Source: Pseudomonas sp. (GTDB taxonomy: Bacteria > Pseudomonadota > Gammaproteobacteria > Pseudomonadales > Pseudomonadaceae). Taken from it: a DNA stretch of 7,161 bases. Every line of letters starts with the position of its first letter. Position 1 is the stretch's first letter. A program made the translations under genes and the position numbers. Where the stretch lies: assembly GCA_007117785.1 (NCBI GenBank), contig SKFV01000032.1:1-7161 (forward strand). The letters run 5' to 3'. Positions 1 through 5,618 of the stretch are shown here, piece after piece. Below the pieces are notes generated by a model. The model was not told where the DNA came from. It made no database searches and saw only the letters and a program-made list of their open reading frames with translations.

Positions 1-2147
1 AGCCGCAACAGGAAATATTGCGTGATGACCTTGAAGTCATGATCAACAGCCGCGTGCAACTGGTCGAACAACTCGGCACCAATATCAACAACCTGCTCAG
101 CCAGGCTATCAGCCTGCAGATCAGCCAGCGTCAACTGCAGCAACTGAGCAGCGACCTGCGCCGCACCATTGACGACCAGCTGCTCTGGGTCGCCAGTAAC
201 CGCCCGATTGACCGTAGCTGGCTGCAATCATTGCCGAGCCAGCTCAACCAGCAATGGAACCAGCTGCAACCACTGACTCATCTACGGCAGGTCCCTGGCC
301 ACCTGCTCAGCCAATGGCCCGGGCTGGCTCTTATTGCATTACTGATAGGGCTCTACCTGCTGGCACGTCCGCGCCTCAATGCCAAGTTGGATAGCTTGCA
401 TGCCGATGTCGGTCACTTTCGCCGCGACACCACCCGGCACACGCCACTGGCACTGGCACTCACCCTGTTGCGCGTCAGTATCATCCCCTTGTTGCTCGCG
501 GGCTGCGGGTTACTGTTGTTACGCAGCGAAGGCAACGCCCTGACGGCAATCGGTATCGCCGCCCTCTACGCCGCCCTCGCCTGGCTTGTCCTGCATTTGC
601 TCTATCGCGTGTTTGACAAAAATGGCATTGCCGAACAGCACTTCCGCTGGGAAGCAGACCGCGTTGCCCGACTGCACCGTTTGACCAAGCACACCGCCTT
701 TGTGCTGCTACCCCTGGTAATCATTATCGCCCTGGCCGAACATAGCCCGGAAGTGCTGGATGCCGATGCCATCGGACGCGTGTTGATGATCGCCGGCCTG
801 CTGGTGCTTGGCGGCTTGCTCGGCAACCTGATGTATCGCACCAAACCCCTCTACAGCTCACGGGTGATCCACTGGATCGCCACTCTGGCGCTGGCGTTGA
901 GCCCCGTCATTCTTGCCGGCATGAGTTTCTGGGGTTATCACTACACCGCGATCAAACTGGCCGACCGTTTTATCGACACCCTCTATGTCATCGTGCTCTG
1001 GATATTGCTCGACGGCACCCTGGTGCGCAACCTGAACGTCGCCGGTCGCCGGCTGGCTTATCAGCGAGCCCTGAGCAAACGGGAAAACGGCCAGACCAAC
1101 GAGCACATCGACCAGGAAATGGCCGTTGAAGTCCCGGAAATGGACCTGCAACAGATCAACCAGCAATCCCTGCGGCTGGCCAAGCTGAGCCTGATGCTGG
1201 TGTTCGTGGTGCTGGTTTACTTCATTTGGTCCGACCTGCTCAGCGCCGCCACCTACCTCAACAGCTTCACCCTGTGGGAATACAACAGTGGCAGTGCCGA
1301 GTTTCCCAATATGGTGCCGATCAGCGTAGCTGATGTTTTTGGCGCTCTGATTATCGTGGTCCTGACCATCACCCTGGCCCGCAACCTGCCAGGCCTGCTG
1401 GAAATCCTGCTGTTGTCCAAGCTCGAACTGCAACAGGGCAGCAGCTATGCCATCACCACCCTGCTCAGTTACGTGATTGTCAGCACCGGCATCATCGTCG
1501 GGCTGTCCACCCTTGGCGTCAGTTGGGACAAACTGCAGTGGCTGGTAGCCGCCCTCAGTGTCGGTCTCGGTTTTGGCTTGCAGGAAATCTTTGCCAACTT
1601 CGTTTCCGGGATCATCCTGCTGTTCGAGCGGCCAATCCGCATCGGCGACGTGGTCACCATCGGCAACCTCTCGGGCACCGTCAACCGTATTCGTATTCGC
1701 GCCACCACCATTACCGATTTTGATCGCAAGGAAATCATCGTCCCCAACAAGACCTTCGTCACCAGCCACCTGGTGAACTGGTCTCTCTCGGACACCGTCA
1801 CCCGCGTGACCGTGAAACTCGGTGTGGCCTACAACTCCGACCTGGCCAAAACCAAAGAATTGCTGCTCAACATTGCCAGAGACAACGAACGCGTCATCGC
1901 CGACCCGGAACCCCAGGTACTCTTCCTCAGTTTTGGTGAAAGCACCCTGGATCACGAGTTGCGCTACCACGTCGGCAAGCTGATCGACCGCAACCCGTCC
2001 ATTGACGAAATGAACCGGGAAATCGACCGCCAGTTCCGCGAAAACGGCATCGAAATCGCCTTCCGTCAACTGGATGTCTACCTGCGTAATAGCGAAGGGA
2101 TGGAGAAACTGATTGAGAGTCGTAAGGGTGATACTGGCTCAACGTAA
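1..2147 (+). CDS. mscK: MscK/MscM-type mechanosensitive channel, 5' end missing
   Basis: Inner-membrane tension-gated channel of the large MscS family, which releases solutes on hypo-osmotic shock. The reading frame is open to the left edge (first full codon at base 3, no in-frame stop before it), so 714 residues are visible. Family members are about 1,100 residues, so roughly 400, including any signal peptide, lie outside. Visible in order: a Gln-rich helical region at the end of the periplasmic domain (to about base 300); about eleven hydrophobic segments (near 314-365, 440-520, 535-615, 690-740, 780-836, 870-940, 970-1023, 1186-1258, 1327-1380, 1455-1515, 1535-1627); the pore helix with ALSVGLGFGLQEIFANFVSG; then ERPIRIGDVV and ATTITDFDRKEIIVPNK of the cytoplasmic MscS beta domain. 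The C-terminal cage is complete to TAA. MscK (potassium-dependent) and MscM cannot be told apart from this part; the symbol is the commoner choice. The family call is very secure. Confidence 0.95.
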   Translation, partial: PQQEILRDDLEVMINSRVQLVEQLGTNINNLLSQAISLQISQRQLQQLSSDLRRTIDDQLLWVASNRPIDRSWLQSLPSQLNQQWNQLQPLTHLRQVPGHLLSQWPGLALIALLIGLYLLARPRLNAKLDSLHADVGHFRRDTTRHTPLALALTLLRVSIIPLLLAGCGLLLLRSEGNALTAIGIAALYAALAWLVLHLLYRVFDKNGIAEQHFRWEADRVARLHRLTKHTAFVLLPLVIIIALAEHSPEVLDADAIGRVLMIAGLLVLGGLLGNLMYRTKPLYSSRVIHWIATLALALSPVILAGMSFWGYHYTAIKLADRFIDTLYVIVLWILLDGTLVRNLNVAGRRLAYQRALSKRENGQTNEHIDQEMAVEVPEMDLQQINQQSLRLAKLSLMLVFVVLVYFIWSDLLSAATYLNSFTLWEYNSGSAEFPNMVPISVADVFGALIIVVLTITLARNLPGLLEILLLSKLELQQGSSYAITTLLSYVIVSTGIIVGLSTLGVSWDKLQWLVAALSVGLGFGLQEIFANFVSGIILLFERPIRIGDVVTIGNLSGTVNRIRIRATTITDFDRKEIIVPNKTFVTSHLVNWSLSDTVTRVTVKLGVAYNSDLAKTKELLLNIARDNERVIADPEPQVLFLSFGESTLDHELRYHVGKLIDRNPSIDEMNREIDRQFRENGIEIAFRQLDVYLRNSEGMEKLIESRKGDTGST

Positions 2148-2162
2148 GGCGTTTCTTTCCGC

Positions 2163-2192
2163 TTGCCAGCATCCCCTGTCACACAGGAAAAT
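2163..2192 (+). promoter_or_regulatory. Weak candidate promoter and small palindrome before efpL
   Basis: The 76-base gap before efpL has a -35-like TTGCCA at 2163-2168 and a -10-like GAAAAT at 2187-2192, spaced 18. The spacer contains the perfect dyad CCTGT-CAC-ACAGG (2175-2187), which could be an operator half-pair or a short hairpin. The -10 match is only four of six, so this is a weak call; efpL may equally be read from upstream of the channel gene. No terminator for the channel gene is visible here. Confidence 0.25.
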
Positions 2193-2223
2193 ATGCGCCT
2201 TTCCCCTTTAACGAGCGCCCGCA

Positions 2224-2790
2224 ATGCCGAAAGCTGCCGAACTGAAAAAAGGCCATATCATCCAGATCAATGGCCAGCCCTATATCGTCTCCAACATCGA
2301 CGTCAAAAGCCCTTCCTCGCGCAGCGGCACCACCCTGTACAAAGTACGCTTCAACCACGTCCAGACCAAACAGAAGCTCGACCAGAGCCTGACCGGCGAC
2401 GACTTTCTGACCCCCATCGACTTCCAGAAACGCGCCATCCAGTTCCTCTATCAAGACAGCGAAGGCTTCACCTTTATGGATAACGAAGACTTCGCCCAAT
2501 TCACCCTGAGTGCCGAACAGATCGAAGACCAGCTGCCCTACCTGCACGACGGTATTCAGGGCCTGTATGGCCTGGTGGTCGAAGGCAATCTGGTTGGCAT
2601 CGAACTGCCCGCCGTCGTCGAAATGCCGATTCTGGAAACTCCGCCGGCAATCAAAGGTTCCTCCGCCAGCGCCCGCACCAAAACAGCCACCTTTGCCAGC
2701 GGGCTGGAAATCCAGATCCCCGAATACCTCGAAACCGGCGAGGTGGTACGCATCAATACCGACACCGGTAAATTCATGTCACGCGCCTGA
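2224..2790 (+). CDS. efpL: Elongation factor P-like protein EfpL (YeiP)
   Basis: Cytoplasmic EF-P paralogue that binds the ribosome near the E site and relieves stalling at proline-containing motifs. The 188 residues match the YeiP length and layout: N-terminal KOW-like domain (about 1-62), first OB domain (about 65-127), second OB domain (about 132-188). YeiP/EfpL hallmarks are the MPKAAELKKG start, the loop SPSSRSGTTLYK, FMDNEDF, LETPPAIKGSSASARTKTAT and IQIPEYLETGE. The loop tip carries Arg33, matching the functional Arg33 of E. coli EfpL, rather than the modified Lys of canonical EF-P. The start is fixed by an in-frame TAA at 2209-2211, leaving ATG 2224 as the only plausible initiator. 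Its Shine-Dalgarno is weak (GAG at 2213-2215). It lies 76 bases after the channel gene and 106 before the esterase gene. Canonical EF-P is the alternative, but the loop and C-terminal motifs argue against it. Confidence 0.93.
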   Translation: MPKAAELKKGHIIQINGQPYIVSNIDVKSPSSRSGTTLYKVRFNHVQTKQKLDQSLTGDDFLTPIDFQKRAIQFLYQDSEGFTFMDNEDFAQFTLSAEQIEDQLPYLHDGIQGLYGLVVEGNLVGIELPAVVEMPILETPPAIKGSSASARTKTATFASGLEIQIPEYLETGEVVRINTDTGKFMSRA

Positions 2791-2798
2791 AACAACCA

Positions 2799-2874
2799 GC
2801 AAGCTGCAAGCGGATGCCAAAACGGGTTAAAATAGCCACCGAAACGTTTTTGCCGATTACCGCTTGCGGCTTGC
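2799..2874. repeat. Inverted GCAAGC-type repeat pair upstream of estB
   Basis: Left arm 2799-2813 (GCAAGCTGCAAGCGG) and right arm 2860-2874 (CCGCTTGCGGCTTGC) are reverse complements except for one T-G position, separated by 46 bases. Each arm is itself two GCAAGC (or GCTTGC) units. I associate runs of this hexamer with pseudomonad intergenic repeats, from memory. The right arm also starts a competing local hairpin, TGCGGC-TT-GCCGCA (2865-2878), so RNA from this region could adopt two exclusive folds just before the esterase ribosome site. No T-run follows, so it is not an ordinary terminator. Confidence 0.7.
2828..2833 (+). promoter_or_regulatory. Possible -10 box for the esterase gene
   Basis: TAAAAT (five of six to TATAAT), in the context GGGTTAAAATAGCC, sits between the two arms of the inverted repeat and 64 bases before the esterase ATG. 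No good -35 is present 16-18 bases upstream; that interval falls in the left repeat arm. If used, the promoter would rely on an activator or a non-canonical -35. Confidence 0.3.
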
Positions 2875-2886
2875 CGCAGCAATAAC

Positions 2887-2891
2887 AGGAG
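2887..2891 (+). promoter_or_regulatory. Ribosome binding site of the esterase gene
   Basis: AGGAG five bases before ATG 2897. It is the strongest Shine-Dalgarno in the window for an assigned gene and decides the start against the upstream TTG at 2864. Confidence 0.8.
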
Positions 2892-2896
2892 CGCCC

Positions 2897-3556
2897 ATGA
2901 CCACCCCGCACATTATCGAACCCACCCGTCCCGCCACTGCCTGCGTGATCTGGCTGCATGGTCTCGGGGCAGACTGCTTCGACTTTGTGCCCGTGGTAGA
3001 AATGCTCGGCCTGCCGGCCAACCACGGCGTGCGCTTTATCTTTCCCCAGGCGCCCACCCGCCCGGTCACCATCAACGGTGGCCTGCCGATGCCATGCTGG
3101 TATGACATCCTCGGCATGTCACCGGCCCGCGCGATCAACCACGAGCATATGCAGAGCGCCGCCGATGGCGTCAAGGATCTGGTCGAAGCGCAACTGGCCG
3201 ACGGCATCGAACTGAATCGTATCGTGCTTGCCGGCTTTTCCCAGGGTGGCGCTGTGGTGCTGCACGCCGCAGCGCAGAACCAGTGGCCGCTTGCCGGCGT
3301 CATGGCCCTGTCAACCTATGGCCCGACCCTGGACACCTTGTTGGAAGACAACAACAACCCGCCAGCGCTGGATATCTTCTTCGCCCACGGCCGGCATGAC
3401 GACATGGTCCGCCCGGCCATGGGGCGCGAAGCCTTTGATCGCCTGCAGGCCGTTGGCCACCGGGTTAGCTGGCATGAATACGCCATGGCCCACGAAGTCT
3501 GCCCGGCAGAAATCAACGATATCCGCCTTTGGATCAATCAGCAGCTGGATATCTGA
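2897..3556 (+). CDS. estB: Carboxylesterase, EstB / acyl-protein-thioesterase-like family
   Basis: Alpha/beta hydrolase of the phospholipase/carboxylesterase family, which cleaves short-chain carboxylic esters; the natural substrate is not known from sequence. The protein is 219 residues, as expected for Pseudomonas carboxylesterase II. Visible: VIWLHGLGAD (about 18-26, oxyanion-hole region), FIFPQAP (48-53), PMPCWYD (64-70), nucleophile elbow GFSQGG with Ser115, FFAHGRHDDMV with catalytic Asp168, and YAMAHEV with His199. The triad is complete. No signal peptide is visible, so it is probably cytoplasmic. ATG 2897 is preferred because AGGAG sits at 2887-2891, five bases upstream; an in-frame TTG at 2864 would start inside a hairpin and adds residues unlike the family. 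The 5' region holds an inverted repeat around a -10-like motif. The stop is 96 bases before rhlB. The family is secure; the exact symbol less so. Confidence 0.9.
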   Translation: MTTPHIIEPTRPATACVIWLHGLGADCFDFVPVVEMLGLPANHGVRFIFPQAPTRPVTINGGLPMPCWYDILGMSPARAINHEHMQSAADGVKDLVEAQLADGIELNRIVLAGFSQGGAVVLHAAAQNQWPLAGVMALSTYGPTLDTLLEDNNNPPALDIFFAHGRHDDMVRPAMGREAFDRLQAVGHRVSWHEYAMAHEVCPAEINDIRLWINQQLDI

Positions 3557-3584
3557 AGCCCAGCAATCACGGCAGTTTCAGCGC

Positions 3585-3613
3585 TTGGAGTTGGCCCCCA
3601 GCTCCAGTACACT
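3585..3613 (+). promoter_or_regulatory. Candidate rhlB promoter with a dyad in the spacer
   Basis: A -35-like TTGGAG (3585-3590) and a -10-like TACACT (3608-3613) are 17 bases apart, placing transcription start about 30 bases before GTG 3653. The dyad TGGAGTTGG-CCC-CCAGCTCCA (3586-3594 with 3598-3606; eight Watson-Crick pairs plus one T-G) fills the spacer and overlaps the -35. It could be an operator or, in read-through RNA from the esterase gene, a hairpin. No T-run follows it, so a classical terminator is unlikely. Confidence 0.35.
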
Positions 3614-3641
3614 GATGCGATCATCTTATTGATCAACTGCC

Positions 3642-3646
3642 GAGAG
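3642..3646 (+). promoter_or_regulatory. Ribosome binding site supporting GTG start of rhlB
   Basis: GAGAG six bases before GTG 3653. It is a moderate match to the anti-Shine-Dalgarno and favours the GTG over the in-frame TTG at 3629, which has nothing similar upstream. Confidence 0.55.
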
Positions 3647-3652
3647 ACGCCT

Positions 3653-5203
3653 GTGCTGAAAGCACTGAAGAAACTGTTCAACAAGCCCGGGGAGCCCCTG
3701 GAAGAAGAAACACTGGAGCAATTGCTGGCTAAAGAAAAACAAGCCAGCCAGCGCAAAGCAGCGCCGCAACAGCCCAGCAAGCCAGTTGCCAAACAGGCTG
3801 ACAAGCCCGCCCCGGCAATCAAACCCAAACGCCACCCACGCAAGGCGCCTGAAGCTCCGCCTGAAAAGCCCTGGAGCCTGCAGGACTTCCAGGTACCCGT
3901 GGTCGAAGGCAAAACCCGCTTCCATGATTTCCCCCTGGCTGACAGCCTGATGCGCGCGATTCACGATCAGGGCTTCAGCTACTGCACCCCGATTCAGGCC
4001 GAAGTGCTCGGCAAAACCCTGATCGGCCAGGACGCCATCGGCCGCGCCCAGACCGGCACTGGCAAAACCGCCGCCTTCCTGATCTCGACCATCACCCAAT
4101 TACTCGACACTCCGGCACCTGATGAACGCTATATGGGTGAGCCACGGGCACTGATCATCGCCCCCACGCGCGAACTGGTGATGCAGATTGCCAATGACGC
4201 CGAAGGCCTGACCAAGCATTGCAACCTGAACGTCATGACCTTCGTCGGCGGCATGGATATCGACAAGCAACTGCGCCAGCTGGAACAGCGCTACTGCGAC
4301 ATCCTGGTCGCCACGCCCGGCCGCCTGCTCGACTTCTGCAACCGCGGCGAGGTGCACCTGGACCTGATCGAGATACTGGTGCTTGATGAAGCCGACCGTA
4401 TGCTGGATATGGGCTTTATTCCCCAGGTCCGCCAGATCATTCGCCAGACCCCACGCAAGGGCGACCGCCAGACCCTGCTGTTCTCCGCCACCTTCAGTGA
4501 TGACGTGATGAACCTCTCGCAACAGTGGACGGTCAACCCGGCCATCGTCGAGATCGAGCCCGAGCGCCCCGCCTCGGAAAACGTCACCCAATTGGTCTAT
4601 GCCGTCAGCGGCAGCGACAAGTTCAAGCTGCTCTACAACCTGGTCACCCAGCTGGAACTGGAACGGGTGATGGTGTTTGCCAACCGCAAGGATGAAGTCC
4701 GTCGCATCCAGGAACGCCTGGTACGCCACGGTATCGACGCCGCGCAACTGTCCGGTGACGTCCCCCAGAACAAGCGCGTGCGCACGCTGGACAACTTCAA
4801 GAGTGGCAAATTACGGGTGCTGGTGGCTACCGATGTCGCCGGGCGCGGTATTCATATCGACGGAATCAGTCACGTGATCAACTACACCCTGCCGGAAGAT
4901 GCGGAAGATTACGTTCACCGCATCGGTCGTACCGGCCGTGCCGGCGCCAAGGGCACCTCGATCAGCTTTGCCGGCGAAGACGACGCCTTCCAGGTACCAC
5001 CGATCGAAGCGCTGCTGGGTGGCAAGCTGGAATGTATCCCACCGGAAGAACGCTACCTCAAGCCCCTGCCCCAACGTCAGCAAACGGCCGAACAGAGAGC
5101 GGCAAGTGACGCCAATGAAGCAGAACAGGCTGATGCCGCCGCCCGCAACCGCAAGCGCGCCAGCGGGCGTCGTGATGGCGGCGGTGGCCGACCACGGCGG
5201 TAA
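3653..5203 (+). CDS. rhlB: DEAD-box ATP-dependent RNA helicase RhlB
   Basis: ATP-dependent RNA-unwinding enzyme; in E. coli RhlB feeds structured RNA to polynucleotide phosphorylase in the RNA degradosome. With GTG 3653 as start the protein has 516 residues. Motifs in order: Q motif (Phe90 to Gln115), AQTGTGKT (132-139), PTREL (171-175), GG (199-200), TPGR (221-224), DEAD (245-248), SAT (278-280), VMVFANRK (339-346), ATDVAGRGIH (392-401) and HRIGRTGRAG (422-431). All are intact. Before the core lies a charged, Pro/Ala/Lys-rich tail of about 85 residues; after it a basic tail ending in SGRRDGGGGRPRR. The protein is therefore longer than the 421-residue E. coli RhlB. GTG 3653 is chosen because GAGAG at 3642-3646 lies six bases upstream and MLKALKK is a familiar RhlB start; TTG 3629 is possible but lacks a ribosome site. 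RhlE and SrmB are less likely given the match through motifs IV-VI and beyond. Confidence 0.93.
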   Translation: MLKALKKLFNKPGEPLEEETLEQLLAKEKQASQRKAAPQQPSKPVAKQADKPAPAIKPKRHPRKAPEAPPEKPWSLQDFQVPVVEGKTRFHDFPLADSLMRAIHDQGFSYCTPIQAEVLGKTLIGQDAIGRAQTGTGKTAAFLISTITQLLDTPAPDERYMGEPRALIIAPTRELVMQIANDAEGLTKHCNLNVMTFVGGMDIDKQLRQLEQRYCDILVATPGRLLDFCNRGEVHLDLIEILVLDEADRMLDMGFIPQVRQIIRQTPRKGDRQTLLFSATFSDDVMNLSQQWTVNPAIVEIEPERPASENVTQLVYAVSGSDKFKLLYNLVTQLELERVMVFANRKDEVRRIQERLVRHGIDAAQLSGDVPQNKRVRTLDNFKSGKLRVLVATDVAGRGIHIDGISHVINYTLPEDAEDYVHRIGRTGRAGAKGTSISFAGEDDAFQVPPIEALLGGKLECIPPEERYLKPLPQRQQTAEQRAASDANEAEQADAAARNRKRASGRRDGGGGRPRR

Positions 5204-5247
5204 ACAGTCAGTACGGGGAAGGTCAGCAAAAGTTCGCTACCAGGAAC

Positions 5248-5271
5248 ATTACCCAAGAAATACTGGGTAAT
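5248..5271. repeat. Perfect 8-bp dyad after rhlB
   Basis: ATTACCCA-N8-TGGGTAAT, perfect on both arms (5248-5255 and 5264-5271), 45 bases after the rhlB stop. No T-run follows. It may be an mRNA 3'-end hairpin or a protein binding site; the AT-rich ends and 16-base centre-to-centre spacing fit either reading. Confidence 0.65.
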
Positions 5272-5286
5272 TGCACATGTCTCTGG

Positions 5287-5374
5287 AGCCTGTTTGCTGC
5301 TGACTGGCTCGGGACCGTTAGATGCCATGGATGGGTTCACGGCGTGTCCGGAGCCGGTCAGCAGCAAACAGGCT
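5287..5374. repeat. 88-base near-perfect inverted repeat (long hairpin)
   Basis: The 24-base arms 5287-5310 and 5351-5374 are complementary throughout except for one T-G wobble (5305/5356). After a single G/G mismatch (5311/5350) pairing continues for GGAC with GTCC (5312-5315/5346-5349). The arms begin AGCCTGTTTGCTGCTGAC and end in its exact complement. The inner part carries CCATGGATGGGTTCACGG. No target-site duplication is evident outside the arms and no transposase is nearby. It could act as a transcript-end stabiliser, a terminator stem, or be one copy of a dispersed palindromic repeat. Confidence 0.85.
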
Positions 5375-5435
5375 AGCGCACTGAGTTCAATGAATGCCTG
5401 ACTAACTCGGCTTTCCACTATAACGCGCTTTTTTT
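5375..5435 (+). terminator. Possible intrinsic terminator of rhlB
   Basis: Directly abutting the long inverted repeat, AGCGC (5375-5379) can pair with GCGCT (5425-5429), enclosing CTGAGTT (5381-5387) paired with AACTCGG (5404-5410, one T-G). Seven T follow at 5429-5435, the only long T-run after rhlB. The stem is interrupted by a large one-sided internal loop, so it is not a textbook terminator; the long hairpin just upstream may contribute. Confidence 0.35.
5398..5424 (+). promoter_or_regulatory. Weak candidate promoter ahead of the PIN-PhoH gene
   Basis: TATAAC (5419-5424, five of six) is preceded by CTGACT (5398-5403, four of six), but the spacing of 15 is short. It overlaps the possible terminator. 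An alternative further down is TTGTTA (5485-5490) with TAAAAC (5509-5514), spacing 18. Neither is strong. Confidence 0.2.
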
Positions 5436-5477
5436 GTTGCCGCACAGGGTCATTCGTCGGGTTACGAAATTCTCTTT

Positions 5478-5523
5478 TTAACGCTTGTTAAGGTCATCGT
5501 TACTGGGTTAAAACCGGGTTAAC
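5478..5523. promoter_or_regulatory. Cluster of GTTAA/TTAAC half-sites upstream of the PIN-PhoH gene
   Basis: Four copies of the same pentamer in two inverted pairs: TTAAC-GCTT-GTTAA (5478-5491) and GTTAA-N7-TTAAC (5507-5523). The second pair lies within GGTTAAAACCGGGTTAAC, which also holds a direct repeat of GGGTTAA. The arrangement resembles a transcription-factor operator and overlaps the alternative promoter motifs TTGTTA and TAAAAC. The regulator is unknown. Confidence 0.35.
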
Positions 5524-5564
5524 GGCGCACCAATCAACCTGCACAGATCAGGTTCGGGCGCACC
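5524..5564. repeat. 8-bp direct repeat flanking a palindrome
   Basis: GGCGCACC occurs at 5524-5531 and again at 5557-5564, a 33-base period (about three helical turns). Between them lies the perfect palindrome AACCTG-N7-CAGGTT (5536-5541 and 5549-5554). The combination looks like a compound regulatory site in the PhoH leader or promoter. Confidence 0.5.
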
Positions 5565-5570
5565 GTAGCA

Positions 5571-5595
5571 GGCGGCATTGCAGCGCTGTGCCGCC
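5571..5595 (+). promoter_or_regulatory. GC-rich hairpin in the PIN-PhoH leader
   Basis: GGCGGCA (5571-5577) pairs perfectly with TGCCGCC (5589-5595) across an 11-base loop that contains the palindrome CAGCGCTG. It ends 32 bases before ATG 5628 and 18 bases before the ribosome site, close enough to affect translation or ribosome entry. A -10-like TAAAAT follows at 5599-5604 but lacks a well-spaced -35. Confidence 0.45.
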
Positions 5596-5613
5596 AGGTA
5601 AAATCGACCTTGC

Positions 5614-5618
5614 GAGGT
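5614..5618 (+). promoter_or_regulatory. Ribosome binding site of the PIN-PhoH gene
   Basis: GAGGT nine bases before ATG 5628, a good match at slightly long spacing. It lies downstream of the alternative TTG at 5610 and so supports the ATG. Confidence 0.6.

Noticed and set aside
858..2069. Long leftward open frame of 403 residues opposite the channel gene
   Set aside because: A shadow of strongly biased codon use on the other strand. Its composition (Gln, Asp, Gly, Val, His) is unlike a real protein, and the + strand channel is unmistakable.
2193..2483. Rightward frame starting at ATG 2193 with AGGA upstream, 96 residues
   Set aside because: It lies almost wholly within efpL in another frame and its translation is Arg/Pro/His/Gln-rich with no recognisable domain. 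Kept only as a note on possible ribosome loading.
4100..4747. Leftward frame of 215 residues within rhlB
   Set aside because: Antisense shadow of the helicase core; no motif and no independent ribosome site.
5287..5374. Miniature transposable element (MITE)
   Set aside because: The terminal inverted repeats suggest it, but no target-site duplication is seen at the outer edges and there is no related transposase in the window. Left as an inverted repeat of unknown origin.
5322..5384. Twenty-residue basic ORF starting in the loop of the long inverted repeat
   Set aside because: No Shine-Dalgarno, and most of the frame is dictated by the hairpin arm. Too short and constrained to call a leader peptide.
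5524..5564. Target-site duplication around a small insertion
   Set aside because: The two GGCGCACC copies enclose only 25 bases, too small for a known element; a regulatory arrangement is more plausible.
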